Source: Nocardia sp. BMG111209 (GTDB lineage Bacteria > Actinomycetota > Actinomycetes > Mycobacteriales > Mycobacteriaceae). From it: 64,000 nt of DNA. The notes beneath the pieces were generated by a model, which had not been told where the DNA came from, ran no database searches, and was given only the letters and a program-made list of their open reading frames with translations. The translations under genes were made by a program, and so were the position numbers. How positions within the stretch are numbered: the first letter of the stretch is position 1; each line of letters opens with the position of its first letter. This document shows, piece after piece, positions 16,185-24,565 of the stretch. Location: contig NZ_KB907307.1 of assembly GCF_000381925.1 (NCBI RefSeq), positions 3,224,001-3,288,000 on the forward strand, written 5' to 3'.

Positions 16185-17571
16185 ACTGCTCCTTGAGAAC
16201 TCGGCGCAGCACCTTGCCGGACGGCAGGCGCGGAATTTCGGGCACGAACAGCACCCGGCGCAGGCGCTTGTATCCGGCGAGCCGGTCGGCGACGAGGGTG
16301 CGCAGCTGCTCCTCGGTCGGCGGCGCGACGGCGGACACCGCGACCGCCGCGACGATCGCCTCGCCGTCGGCCTCGTCCGGGATGCCGAACACCGCGGCGT
16401 CCACGACGCCGGGATGACTCAGCAGTACGCCCTCGATCTCGGCCGGCGCCACCTGGAAACCCTTGACCTTGATCATCTCCTTGGACCGGTCGGTCAGCCG
16501 GATCCAGCCCTCGGCGTCGACGGAGCCGACGTCGCCGGTGCGGTACCAGCCGTCGTCGAACGCGTCGGCGTTCGCGTCGTCGGGCAGGTAGCCGCTCATC
16601 AGTGACGGCGAGCGCAACTGGATCTCACCGATCCCGTTCGGCGGCAACGGTTCTCCGGTGTCCAGATCGATCACGCGGACCCGCACCCCGGGTACGGCCC
16701 GGCCGACGCTGTCGAGCCGGGCGCCCTCGATCGGATTGCACGCGATCACCGGCAGCTCGCTGGCGCCGTAGGCCGGTACCCAGCCGACACCCGTTCGGCG
16801 CGTGACGGTTTCGGCGATACCGGCGGTGACCGGGGTGGCGCCCCACATGATGTAGCGCAGCGAGGACAGGTCGTAGGATTCCAGATCCGGGTGCTGGGCC
16901 AGCGCCAGGGCGATCGGCGCCACCGCCATCTCCACCGTGATCCCGTCCTCGGCAATGCATTTCAGCATCCGGTCCAGATCGAAGCGGCGGTGCAGGCGGA
17001 TGCGGGCGCCGACGGCGAGCGCGGTCTCGATGTTGAGCAGGCCGAGGATGTGCGAGGGCGGGGTGAGCACCTGGATGCGGTCGGCGGCGGTGAGTGCCAG
17101 CGCGACCCGCCAGTGCTCGACCGCGGCCGCGAAGGAGGCGTGGGTGTGCCGGACCGCCTTCGGCAGGCCGGTGGTGCCGGAGCTGAACACGAGCACCGCC
17201 TCGGCCTCGGGTTCGGGCACGGTGTCGGGGCAGACCACGGGGATGATCGGCTCGTCCAGCGACAGCATCGGCATGAGTTCGGCCAGGACCGGCTGGTCGC
17301 CGACCGCCGCGGCGGGCTGGGTGAGGATCAGCGCGTGTTCGGTCTCGGCGCGCTTCCAGGCCGGGCTGATCAGCACCACCGAGGCGCCCAGCTGCCAGAT
17401 CGCGCGGACCGCGACGACGAATTCGGGCCGGTTGCCCGACATCAGCGCCACCCGGTCGCCGCGGCGCACGCCGCGCTCGCGCAGGGTGGCCGCCAGGCCG
17501 CGGGCCAGGGCGTCGAGCCGGGTGCGCGAATACGAGCGGTCGTCGAAGACCAGCGCGATCGGCTCGTTCAT
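16162..17571 (-). CDS. AMP-forming acyl-CoA synthetase
   Basis: A 469-residue ANL ligase. The phosphate loop is FSSGTTGLPKAVRHTH; YGASELPVIACNP, YRTGDVGSVDAEGWIRLTDR and the C-terminal lysine of LPSGKVLRRVLKEQ follow. It activates an acid for the downstream dehydrogenase pair and hydratase, being the first gene of that operon. I chose the ATG at 17571, preceded by AGGAG and GCAGGG; a GTG at 17598 would add 9 residues. It is only distantly similar to the ligase at 6145, so the two probably act on different acids. Confidence 0.92.
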   Translation of the reverse strand: MNEPIALVFDDRSYSRTRLDALARGLAATLRERGVRRGDRVALMSGNRPEFVVAVRAIWQLGASVVLISPAWKRAETEHALILTQPAAAVGDQPVLAELMPMLSLDEPIIPVVCPDTVPEPEAEAVLVFSSGTTGLPKAVRHTHASFAAAVEHWRVALALTAADRIQVLTPPSHILGLLNIETALAVGARIRLHRRFDLDRMLKCIAEDGITVEMAVAPIALALAQHPDLESYDLSSLRYIMWGATPVTAGIAETVTRRTGVGWVPAYGASELPVIACNPIEGARLDSVGRAVPGVRVRVIDLDTGEPLPPNGIGEIQLRSPSLMSGYLPDDANADAFDDGWYRTGDVGSVDAEGWIRLTDRSKEMIKVKGFQVAPAEIEGVLLSHPGVVDAAVFGIPDEADGEAIVAAVAVSAVAPPTEEQLRTLVADRLAGYKRLRRVLFVPEIPRLPSGKVLRRVLKEQYGRSTDQ

Positions 17572-17659
17572 CCCTGCCCTACTCCTGTCCGGCGACACGA
17601 TCCCCGCTCCCGGCGCTTGCCGTCGTGCGGCAAGATTGAGAAGATCTCGTCTCGTAAGT

Positions 17660-17674
17660 GAGAATAGTATTCTC
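17660..17674. promoter_or_regulatory. perfect palindromic operator, copy 2
   Basis: GAGAATAGTATTCTC has perfect 7-base arms around one base. It matches the core at 7591-7605 except at the central position. It lies between the divergent ligase operon (minus) and the reductase (plus, start 37 bases past the site; copy 1 leaves 39). The matched spacing argues for a real shared operator. Confidence 0.75.
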
Positions 17675-17680
17675 TGTACG

Positions 17681-17697
17681 TTAGAATCTTAATACCA
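17681..17697 (+). promoter_or_regulatory. asymmetric motif, copy 1
   Basis: TTAGAATCTTAATACCA lies just after the palindrome, 14 bases before the reductase start. It matches TGAGAATGCCAATACCA at 23611 in 13 of 17 positions. It may be a degenerate half-site of the same operator or a promoter element. Confidence 0.3.
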
Positions 17698-17711
17698 GGA
17701 GGTGGCGGTTC

Positions 17712-18770
17712 ATGGCGAGACCCCCAATGTTTCAGCGCGCGACCGTGACCCGGATCGTGAAGGAGAGTGTCGACGCCCGCACGTTCGTGCTGGCGCCCCA
17801 CGACGCGCCCATCACCTACCGGGCCGGGCAGTTCTGCACGTTCCGGGTCGCCGTGGACGGCCGCGAGCTGTTCCGGTCCTATTCGATGTCCAGCGCGCCG
17901 GAAACCGACACCGAGTTCATGACCACCGTGAAGCGGGTCCCCGGCGGCGCGGTCTCCAACTGGATGCACGACAACCTCGCCGAGGGCGACGAGGTGGAGA
18001 TCAGCCAGGCCGCGGGCCGGTTCTGCCTGCGCGACACCGATGTCCCCCTGCTCGGATTCTCCGGCGGCAGCGGTATCACGCCGATCATCTCGCTGGCCAA
18101 GAGCGCGCTGGCGACCACCTCGCGGCGGGTGCGGCTGCTGTGCGCGGACCGCGACCAGCCGTCGATGATCTTCGAGCAGGCACTCGCCGACCTGGTCCGG
18201 CAGTATCCGGACCGGCTCGAGGTGACCCGCCACCTGGACGCCGTCGCCGGTTTCCTCACCCCCGACGCGATCCGCGAGTTCGCCGGGGTCGACGGCCACG
18301 CCGACAGCTACATCTGCGGCCCGGAACCCTTCATGGAGATGATCGAGCTGGCCCTGCCCGGCCCGGGGCTGATCTACAGCGAGCGCTTCGGCGCCGCCGC
18401 ACCGGTCATCCCGGGCGAGGAACCGGACGCGGACACCGTGAAGACCGCGGGCGCCACCACCGCCACCACCCCGCCCGCCCCCGCGGTGCTGGAGGAGGGC
18501 ACGGTGACGATCATCCTCAACCGCAAGAAGAAGTCGGTCCCCCGCAAGGACGGCGAAACCATCCTGGAGAGCGCCCGCCGCGCCACCCTGAGCCCCCCGT
18601 TCTCCTGCGAGGCCGGCAACTGCGCCACCTGCATGGGCAAGATCCTCGACGGCAAGGCGACCATGCGGCAGAACAACGCTCTCGCCGACGACGAGGTCGA
18701 GGACGGGTACATCCTGACCTGCCAGGGAGTGCCGGATTCGGCGTCGATCACGGTGACGTACGACGAGTGA
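17712..18770 (+). CDS. FAD- and 2Fe-2S-containing oxidoreductase reductase component
   Basis: A 352-residue modular reductase. An N-terminal FAD domain (RSYSMSSAP near 56-64), an NAD(P)-binding domain (GFSGGSGITPIISLAK near 115 and CGPEPFM near 200) and a C-terminal plant-type ferredoxin domain (CEAGNCATC, then LTCQG) follow in order. It passes electrons from NAD(P)H to an oxygenase or hydroxylase, as KshB and HmpX/PaaE-type proteins do. No oxygenase is encoded in this window, so its partner must lie elsewhere. AGGAGG precedes the ATG by 9 bases. It carries the second operator in its promoter. Confidence 0.92.
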   Translation: MARPPMFQRATVTRIVKESVDARTFVLAPHDAPITYRAGQFCTFRVAVDGRELFRSYSMSSAPETDTEFMTTVKRVPGGAVSNWMHDNLAEGDEVEISQAAGRFCLRDTDVPLLGFSGGSGITPIISLAKSALATTSRRVRLLCADRDQPSMIFEQALADLVRQYPDRLEVTRHLDAVAGFLTPDAIREFAGVDGHADSYICGPEPFMEMIELALPGPGLIYSERFGAAAPVIPGEEPDADTVKTAGATTATTPPAPAVLEEGTVTIILNRKKKSVPRKDGETILESARRATLSPPFSCEAGNCATCMGKILDGKATMRQNNALADDEVEDGYILTCQGVPDSASITVTYDE

Positions 18771-18866
18771 GCGGTCGGGCGCTTTCGCCACCCTGGCAAT
18801 CGCGCCCGAACCCGCTGCGCCGCTCGAGGATTCGTGTCACCGGCCGGGATCGGGCTTTCGGCGGGC

Positions 18867-19454
18867 TCAGGCGTCGAGGGCGGTGAAGGCGATGTCGACC
18901 GGGAACGGGTCGGTGAGGACGAGACGCTCCTGGTGGGTGTCCGTCAGCCGGTAGGTCCGACTGGCCCAGTCCAGTCGATATTCCTGGATCATCTCGATGT
19001 GACGCTCGGCGTCGAGGTGGACGATCAGGTAGATGCGGATGCCCTCGCGGGCGTATTCGGCGTGCTTGTCGACGGTGTATTCCGGGCCGGGTGACACGAC
19101 CTCGACCACCAGCAGGGCGTCGGAGGTCATGAGCTTGCGATCCTCGGCGAAGCATCGGTGCAGGATCACATCCGGACGGCGGAACGCGGATCCGGGGCTG
19201 TTGGGGCGGCTCACCACGTAGTGCATCTCGAAATTCGTCAGTACCGCCGTGCGCGGATGTTCGGGGCGGGCGGCCTCGAGTTCGTTCGCGAGACGCCGGG
19301 CGACCTGGTTGTGTTGTCGACTTCCGCTGCGGCAGAAGATCACTCGGCCGTCGACCACCTCGATGGAGCGCTGTACGTCCTCGGGCAGCGCCGAGTACCG
19401 ATCCTCGGTGATGATCGACATCTCGGGATCCGCCGCCCATGCCGGCGTGGCCAT
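18867..19454 (-). CDS. Uma2 family (DUF820) restriction endonuclease-like protein
   Basis: A 195-residue protein with the PD-(D/E)XK-like Uma2 signature: FRRPDVILHR near 100, LLVVEVVSPG near 125, then DKHAEYAREGIRIYLIV. These proteins are common in actinobacteria and cyanobacteria and mostly uncharacterised; nuclease activity is predicted from fold only. It stands alone between the reductase and the CoA-transferase operon and has no evident link to catabolism. ATG at 19454 with GGAGAGG upstream. Confidence 0.85.
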   Translation of the reverse strand: MATPAWAADPEMSIITEDRYSALPEDVQRSIEVVDGRVIFCRSGSRQHNQVARRLANELEAARPEHPRTAVLTNFEMHYVVSRPNSPGSAFRRPDVILHRCFAEDRKLMTSDALLVVEVVSPGPEYTVDKHAEYAREGIRIYLIVHLDAERHIEMIQEYRLDWASRTYRLTDTHQERLVLTDPFPVDIAFTALDA

Positions 19455-19537
19455 CTCGACTTCGCCTCTCCTCGGACCGGTACCTGCGCACATCCTAGTG
19501 AGCGATCGGGACTGCTCGGGCGACTGCGGCGCGGGTT

Positions 19538-20593
19538 TCAGGCGTCGTGTTCGCCGAGGGACGGGGGTGGGCCGTAGGCCGGGGTGTGGCCGGTGATGCG
19601 GATGGGACTGCCCACCAGGCGGTAGTCGCCGGCGGTGATGACCGATTGGGGGGTGGTGTCGAGGGACTCGGGGAGGGTGCGGACGGCGGCGGCGGGGATT
19701 CCCAAGGGGCGCAGGCGGTTTTCCCAGTTGACGGCCGTGTCGGCGGCCAGGGCTGCCCTGACTGCGGCGAGGACCTCGTCTCGGCGTTCCGCGCGTTCGG
19801 CCATGGTGGGGAAGCCGTCGACCGACGCCTCGGTGGCGAAGGTCTTCCAGAAGCCGTCGTGGGTGATGAACAGGGCCAGGTGGCCCTCGGCGGTCGGGAA
19901 CATCTGGGCCGGAACGTAATACGAGTGGGCGCCGAAGGGGCGGCGGGTGGGGGCGGTGCCGGTGTTGAGGTAGGCCGAGGCGTGGTAGTTCAGCTGGGAC
20001 AGCATCACGTCGCGCAGGTTCACGTCGACCTGGCCGCCGCGGCCGGAGACGATCTGGGCCAGTAGGCCCAGGGCCGCGGTCAGGCCGGTGGAGTTGTCGG
20101 CGGAGGAGTAGCCGGGCAGGGTCGGGGGGCCCGCGGGGTCGCCGGTCATGGCGGCTACGCCGGTGGCGGCCTGGACGATGTAGTCGAAGGCCGGGTCGTC
20201 GCCGCCGTCGAGGCCGAAGCCGGTGATGGCGACGCAGACGATCCGCTCGTTGTAGGCGCGCAGTGTGTCGTAGGTGAGGCCGAGGCGGCGGATCGCCGAG
20301 GGTTTCAGGTTCACCAGTAGCGCATGGGAATTCGCGGCCAGGTCGTGCAGGCGCTGTTGGCCCTCGGGGGTGCCGAGTTCCAGGCGGATGCTGCGCTTGC
20401 CGCGGTTGAGGCTGGCGAAATAGGTGTCGCTGACCTGGCGGGAGATCTCGCCGGTCGGTGGTTCGATCTTGGTGACCTCGGCGCCGAGGTCGGCCAGCAT
20501 CATCGTGGCGTAGGGGCCGGCGAGCATGGTGCCGACCTCGAGGATCCGGATGCCCGCGAGCGGACCCGGATCCCCCTCCCCCGCCGCGCTCAC
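19538..20593 (-). CDS. type III CoA-transferase (CaiB/BaiF family)
   Basis: A 351-residue CaiB/BaiF protein with the N-terminal GIRILEVGTMLAGPYATMML and ADLGAEVTKIEPP tracts and GKRSIRLEL. Family members move CoA between carboxylic acids through an aspartyl-CoA intermediate; the SSADNSTG tract is a candidate for that aspartate. A few members, such as alpha-methylacyl-CoA racemase, epimerise 2-methylacyl-CoAs, which would suit the mutase encoded upstream. Its GTG overlaps the LLM gene stop by 4 bases, so the genes are coupled. Confidence 0.9.
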   Translation of the reverse strand: MSAAGEGDPGPLAGIRILEVGTMLAGPYATMMLADLGAEVTKIEPPTGEISRQVSDTYFASLNRGKRSIRLELGTPEGQQRLHDLAANSHALLVNLKPSAIRRLGLTYDTLRAYNERIVCVAITGFGLDGGDDPAFDYIVQAATGVAAMTGDPAGPPTLPGYSSADNSTGLTAALGLLAQIVSGRGGQVDVNLRDVMLSQLNYHASAYLNTGTAPTRRPFGAHSYYVPAQMFPTAEGHLALFITHDGFWKTFATEASVDGFPTMAERAERRDEVLAAVRAALAADTAVNWENRLRPLGIPAAAVRTLPESLDTTPQSVITAGDYRLVGSPIRITGHTPAYGPPPSLGEHDA

Positions 20594-21546
20594 CGCAGCT
20601 CCGCGGCCAGGCTCGCGATCATCTCCCGGGTGCGGCGCTTGGATTCGCGCAGTTCGTCCAGGCTGTCGCCGATGGGGAGCAGGCGCACGGACATGTCGGT
20701 GGCGCCGGCGGCGGCGTAGCGGCGCAGGCCGGCCGCGATCTGGTCCTCGTCACCGGCGATGCAGATATCGCCGACGTTCTGCGCGTCGCCCTGGTCCAGC
20801 AGGCGCTGGTAGTTCGGCGAGGTCTCGGCCTCGGCGAGGATGCGGTTGGCGCGCGCCTTGGCCTCGTCGACCTCCGACGGGCGGCACAGGCAGACCGGCA
20901 GGCCCGCGACGATGCGCGGGGCCGGCCGGCCGGCGTCGGCGGCGGCCTTGGTGATCTTGGGGGCCACGTGGTCGGCGATGGCGCGCTCGTCGGCCATCCA
21001 CAGCACGGTGCCGTCGGCCTGCTCGCCGGCGATGCGCAGCATCACCGGGCCCAGCGCGGCGACCAGGACCGGCAGCGGCGACACCGGGCCGAGGTCCAGC
21101 GGGTTGTGCACGGTGAACGTATCGTTCTCGGCGTCGGCCTGACCGGGGCCGGCCAGCGCCGCGTTCAGCACCTCGAGGTAGTCGCGGGTGTACGCGGCGG
21201 GCTTCTCGTAGGGCAGGCCGAGCATATCGCTGACGATCCAGTGGTGCGACGGGCCGACACCCAGCACCAACCGGCCGGCGGCCGCGGTGTGCGCCGAAAC
21301 CGCTTGGCGGGCAAGGGCGATCGGATGTTGCGCCTGCAACGGCACCACGGCCGTGCCCAATTCGATCCGGGTGGTCTTCATACCCATCAGTGCGATGGTG
21401 ATCAGCGCGTCGAAGTCGCTGGGCAGCTGCGGAATCCACGCGGTGTCCAGGCCCGCGGCCTCGGCCCACTCGATATCGGCGAGCATCCGGGTGAGTTTGC
21501 GGGTCGCGTCGCCCTTCTCGGGGCCGATCATCACACCGATGCGCAC
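20590..21546 (-). CDS. LLM-class (F420-dependent type) oxidoreductase
   Basis: A 318-residue TIM-barrel protein of the luciferase-like monooxygenase superfamily, starting VRIGVMIGPEKG at a GTG with GGAGG 6 bases ahead. The tracts GTAVVPLQAQHPIALARQA and LGVGPSHHWIV are typical of mycobacterial F420-dependent members. It probably catalyses hydride transfer to or from F420 on an unknown substrate, though flavin use cannot be excluded. It lies 60 bases after the mutase small subunit and is coupled to the CoA-transferase, which ties it to the mutase pathway. Confidence 0.88.
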   Translation of the reverse strand: MRIGVMIGPEKGDATRKLTRMLADIEWAEAAGLDTAWIPQLPSDFDALITIALMGMKTTRIELGTAVVPLQAQHPIALARQAVSAHTAAAGRLVLGVGPSHHWIVSDMLGLPYEKPAAYTRDYLEVLNAALAGPGQADAENDTFTVHNPLDLGPVSPLPVLVAALGPVMLRIAGEQADGTVLWMADERAIADHVAPKITKAAADAGRPAPRIVAGLPVCLCRPSEVDEAKARANRILAEAETSPNYQRLLDQGDAQNVGDICIAGDEDQIAAGLRRYAAAGATDMSVRLLPIGDSLDELRESKRRTREMIASLAAELR

Positions 21547-21606
21547 GTTGTCCTCCAGGTGTTCAATGATTGTTGCTGTGGCGCTGCGGATCACGCCGAT
21601 ATGCGC

Positions 21607-22008
21607 TCAGGACTGCGCGGATGTCCCGGTGAGCGTGCGGATCTCGGTCACCAGCGTCTCCAGCGGGGTGCCGGTCGGGAAGACCGCGGCCGCACCGGCG
21701 TCCAGCAACTTCTGCACATCGCTCTGCGGAATGGTCCCGCCGACCACGACGGCGATATCGCCGGCGTCGGCCTCGCGCAGCGCCGTCACCGTGCGGGTGG
21801 TCAGCGCGACGTGCGCGCCGGACAGGATGCTGAGGCCGACCACGGCCACGTCCTCCTGCAGCGCGATCGACACGATGTCCTCGATGCGCTGGCGGATTCC
21901 GGTGTAGACCACCTCGAATCCGGCGTCGCGCAGGGTGCGGGCGACGATCTTGGCGCCGCGGTCGTGCCCGTCGAGACCGGGCTTGGCGACGAGAATACGG
22001 GCCGGCAT
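21607..22008 (-). CDS. cobalamin-binding small subunit of a split acyl-CoA mutase
   Basis: A 133-residue B12-binding domain protein with the base-off signature GLDGHDRG (DxHxxG; the histidine is the lower cobalt ligand), then GLSILSGAH and the C-terminal VVVGGTIPQSD and VFPTGTP tracts. It corresponds to the C-terminal domain of methylmalonyl-CoA mutase or the small subunit of isobutyryl-CoA mutase. Its ATG shares one base with the large-subunit stop, so the two are translated as a unit. Confidence 0.95.
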   Translation of the reverse strand: MPARILVAKPGLDGHDRGAKIVARTLRDAGFEVVYTGIRQRIEDIVSIALQEDVAVVGLSILSGAHVALTTRTVTALREADAGDIAVVVGGTIPQSDVQKLLDAGAAAVFPTGTPLETLVTEIRTLTGTSAQS

Positions 22009-23585
22009 CAGAACACCACCGGCTGCCGGAACTCGCCCCACACGTTCTTGAGGGCGGTGACCATCTCACCCACGGTGCAGTACGCGTTGGCGCAGTCGAT
22101 CAGGCGATGCATCAGGTTCTCGGTTCCCTCCGCGGCGCTGGACAGCGCGTCGAGACTGGCGCGAACGGCCGCGGAGTCGCGTTCGGCCTTGACCCGGGTG
22201 AGCCGTTTCAGTTGCAGCTCACGGCCTTCGGCGTCGAGCTCGTAGGTGTCGATGTCCGGCGCGGGCTCGTCGGAGACGAACCGGTTGACGCCGACCACGG
22301 GCCGCTCACCGGATTCGACCTCGTGGTGCAGCTTGTACGCCTCGTCGGCGATGAGGCCCTGCAGATAGCCGTCCTCGATCGCGCGCACCATGCCGCCGTG
22401 GTTCTCCAGGTCGGCCATGATCTCCTTGATGCGCTCCTCCGTGGCGTCGGTCAGCGCCTCCACGAAGTAGGACCCGCCGAGCGGATCGGCGACCCGGGTG
22501 ACACCGGTCTCGTAGGCGAGGATCTGCTGGGTGCGCAGCGCCAGCGTCGCCGACTCCTCCGAGGGCAGCGCGAACGGCTCGTCCCAGGCGGCGGTGAACA
22601 TCGACTGCACGCCGCCGAGCACCGAGGCCATCGCCTCGTAGGCGATGCGGACCAGATTGTTCTGGGCCTGCGGCGCGTACAGCGAGGCACCGCCTGCGAC
22701 ACAACCGAATCGGAACATCGAGGCCTTGTCGGCGGTGGCGCCGTAGCGTTCCCGCACGATGGTGGCCCAGCGACGCCGTCCCGCACGGTATTTCGCGATC
22801 TCCTCGAAGAAGTCGCCGTGTGTGTAGAAGAAGAAGGACACCTGCGGCGCGAACTGGTCGATGGTCATCCGGCCGCGCTCGACCACGGTGTCGCAGTAGG
22901 TGACACCGTCGGCGAGGGTGAAGGCCATCTCCTGCACCGCATTCGCGCCGGCGTCGCGGAAGTGCGCGCCCGCCACCGAGATCGCGTTGAACCGCGGCAC
23001 CTCCGCGGCACAGAACTCGATGGTGTCGGCGATCAGCCGCAGCGACGGCTCCGGCGGCCAGATCCAGGTGCCGCGCGAGGCGTATTCCTTGAGAATGTCG
23101 TTCTGGATGGTGCCGGTGAGCTTCGAGCGCGGCACGCCCTTCTTCTCCGCGGCGGCCACGTAGAAGGCCAGCAGGATGGCGGCGGTGCCGTTGATCGTGA
23201 AGCTGGTGCTGATCTTGTCCAACGGGATGCCGTCGAACAGGACCTCGGCGTCGGCGAGCGTGTCCACCGCGACGCCGACGCGCCCGACCTCCTCGCTCAC
23301 CTCCGGATCGTCGGAGTCGTATCCGCACTGGGTGGGCAGGTCGAGCGCGACCGACAGGCCGGTGCCGCCCTGATCCAGGAGATAGCGGTAACGCCGGTTG
23401 GACTCCTCGGCGGTGCCGAATCCGGAGTACTGCCGGAAGGTCCACGTCCGCCCGCGGTAACCGGTCGCGAAGTTGCCGCGCGTGAACGGGAAGACGCCCG
23501 GGGCGGGCGGTTCGGCAGCGCGATCACCCGGTCCGTAGACCGGCTCGAGCGGGATGCCGGACGAGGTCTGCACATGGTCGTTCAT
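22008..23585 (-). CDS. B12-dependent acyl-CoA mutase, large subunit (methylmalonyl-CoA mutase family)
   Basis: A 525-residue substrate-binding subunit of an adenosylcobalamin mutase that rearranges an acyl-CoA carbon skeleton. By alignment with methylmalonyl-CoA mutase, Tyr53 (FRQYSGFG) matches Tyr89, Arg171 (KEYASRGTW) matches Arg207 and His208 matches His244, with identical spacing. This favours a carboxylated substrate over the Phe/Gln pair of isobutyryl-CoA mutase. However, the residue equal to Tyr243 is Ala207 (VAGAHFRDAG), which should open the pocket. The start has no clear ribosome site and the message may be leaderless. It heads an operon with the small subunit, LLM and CoA-transferase genes. 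Confidence 0.93.
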   Translation of the reverse strand: MNDHVQTSSGIPLEPVYGPGDRAAEPPAPGVFPFTRGNFATGYRGRTWTFRQYSGFGTAEESNRRYRYLLDQGGTGLSVALDLPTQCGYDSDDPEVSEEVGRVGVAVDTLADAEVLFDGIPLDKISTSFTINGTAAILLAFYVAAAEKKGVPRSKLTGTIQNDILKEYASRGTWIWPPEPSLRLIADTIEFCAAEVPRFNAISVAGAHFRDAGANAVQEMAFTLADGVTYCDTVVERGRMTIDQFAPQVSFFFYTHGDFFEEIAKYRAGRRRWATIVRERYGATADKASMFRFGCVAGGASLYAPQAQNNLVRIAYEAMASVLGGVQSMFTAAWDEPFALPSEESATLALRTQQILAYETGVTRVADPLGGSYFVEALTDATEERIKEIMADLENHGGMVRAIEDGYLQGLIADEAYKLHHEVESGERPVVGVNRFVSDEPAPDIDTYELDAEGRELQLKRLTRVKAERDSAAVRASLDALSSAAEGTENLMHRLIDCANAYCTVGEMVTALKNVWGEFRQPVVF

Positions 23586-23610
23586 CACTGAATACCGTAC
23601 TTGCAAAAAA

Positions 23611-23627
23611 TGAGAATGCCAATACCA
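23611..23627. promoter_or_regulatory. asymmetric motif, copy 2
   Basis: TGAGAATGCCAATACCA lies in the divergent promoter between the mutase operon and the HSDL2-type SDR. Its first seven bases equal the left arm of the operators at 7590 and 17660. The whole resembles 17681-17697. Confidence 0.3.
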
Positions 23628-23671
23628 TCAAACGCAAATGACCCGAGTAGATGCGTCGAAAAAGGAGAACG

Positions 23672-24526
23672 ATGGCTGAGCAGCGCACCCTGGCCGACCG
23701 CACAATGGTGATCTCCGGCGCCAGCCGCGGGATCGGCCTGGCGATCGCGGTGGCGGCCGCCCGGCAGGGCGCGAACGTGGTGCTGCTCGCCAAGACCGCG
23801 GAGCCGCATCCCCGGCTGCCCGGTACGGTGCACACCGCCGCGGCCGAGATCGAGGCCGCCGGCGGGCAGGCGGCCGCGGTGGTCGGCGATGTGCGCAACG
23901 AAGAGGATGTGCAGCGCGTCATCGATACCGCCGTCGAGAAGTTCGGCGGCGTGGACATCTGCGTCAACAACGCCAGCGCCATCGCCACCGAGCCCACCGA
24001 ACATCTGTCGGCGAAGAAGTTCGGGCTCATGCAGGACATCAATCTGCGCGGCACCTTCCTGCTCACCAAGGCCGCGATCCCGTTCCTGCGCAAATCCGCG
24101 AACGCGCACGTGGTGACCATCGCCCCGCCGCTGAACCTGTCCCCGTACTGGCTGGGCGTACATCCGTCCTACACGTTGTCCAAGTACGGGATGACGCTGC
24201 TGGCGCTGGGCTGGGCGGCCGAGTACGCCGAGGCCGGTATCGCCTCCAACTGCCTGTGGCCGGAGACCTTCATCGCCACCTCGGCGGTCGCGAATCTGCA
24301 GGACGGCGAGAATCAGCTCGCCGCCGCGCGCAGCCCGGAGATCATGGCCGACGCCGCGGTGGCGATCGTGTCCCACCCGGCCCGCGAGTTCACCGGCCGG
24401 GCCCTGATCGACGCCGAGATGCTGACCGAGCACGCCGGGGTCACCGATCTGTCCCGCTACGGCGGCGGCGACCACCCCACCCCGGATCTGTTCCTGGACA
24501 CCGCGATTCCCGAGAACTACCGCTAG
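23672..24526 (+). CDS. HSDL2-like short-chain dehydrogenase
   Basis: A 284-residue SDR with cofactor loop GASRGIG, the NNASAI tract and YTLSK catalytic pair. The VTIAPPLNLSPYW tract is characteristic of the HSDL2 (hydroxysteroid dehydrogenase-like 2) group, in which the classical serine is displaced. The SCP-2 domain of eukaryotic members is absent. The reaction is unknown, probably a 3-hydroxy- or 2-methyl-3-hydroxyacyl-CoA oxidation in this context. AAGGAG precedes the ATG. First gene of a plus-strand operon of three. Confidence 0.9.
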   Translation: MAEQRTLADRTMVISGASRGIGLAIAVAAARQGANVVLLAKTAEPHPRLPGTVHTAAAEIEAAGGQAAAVVGDVRNEEDVQRVIDTAVEKFGGVDICVNNASAIATEPTEHLSAKKFGLMQDINLRGTFLLTKAAIPFLRKSANAHVVTIAPPLNLSPYWLGVHPSYTLSKYGMTLLALGWAAEYAEAGIASNCLWPETFIATSAVANLQDGENQLAAARSPEIMADAAVAIVSHPAREFTGRALIDAEMLTEHAGVTDLSRYGGGDHPTPDLFLDTAIPENYR

Positions 24527-24565
24527 CCAGCATATTTCGGGGGCGATATCCGGAAAGGAACCGTT

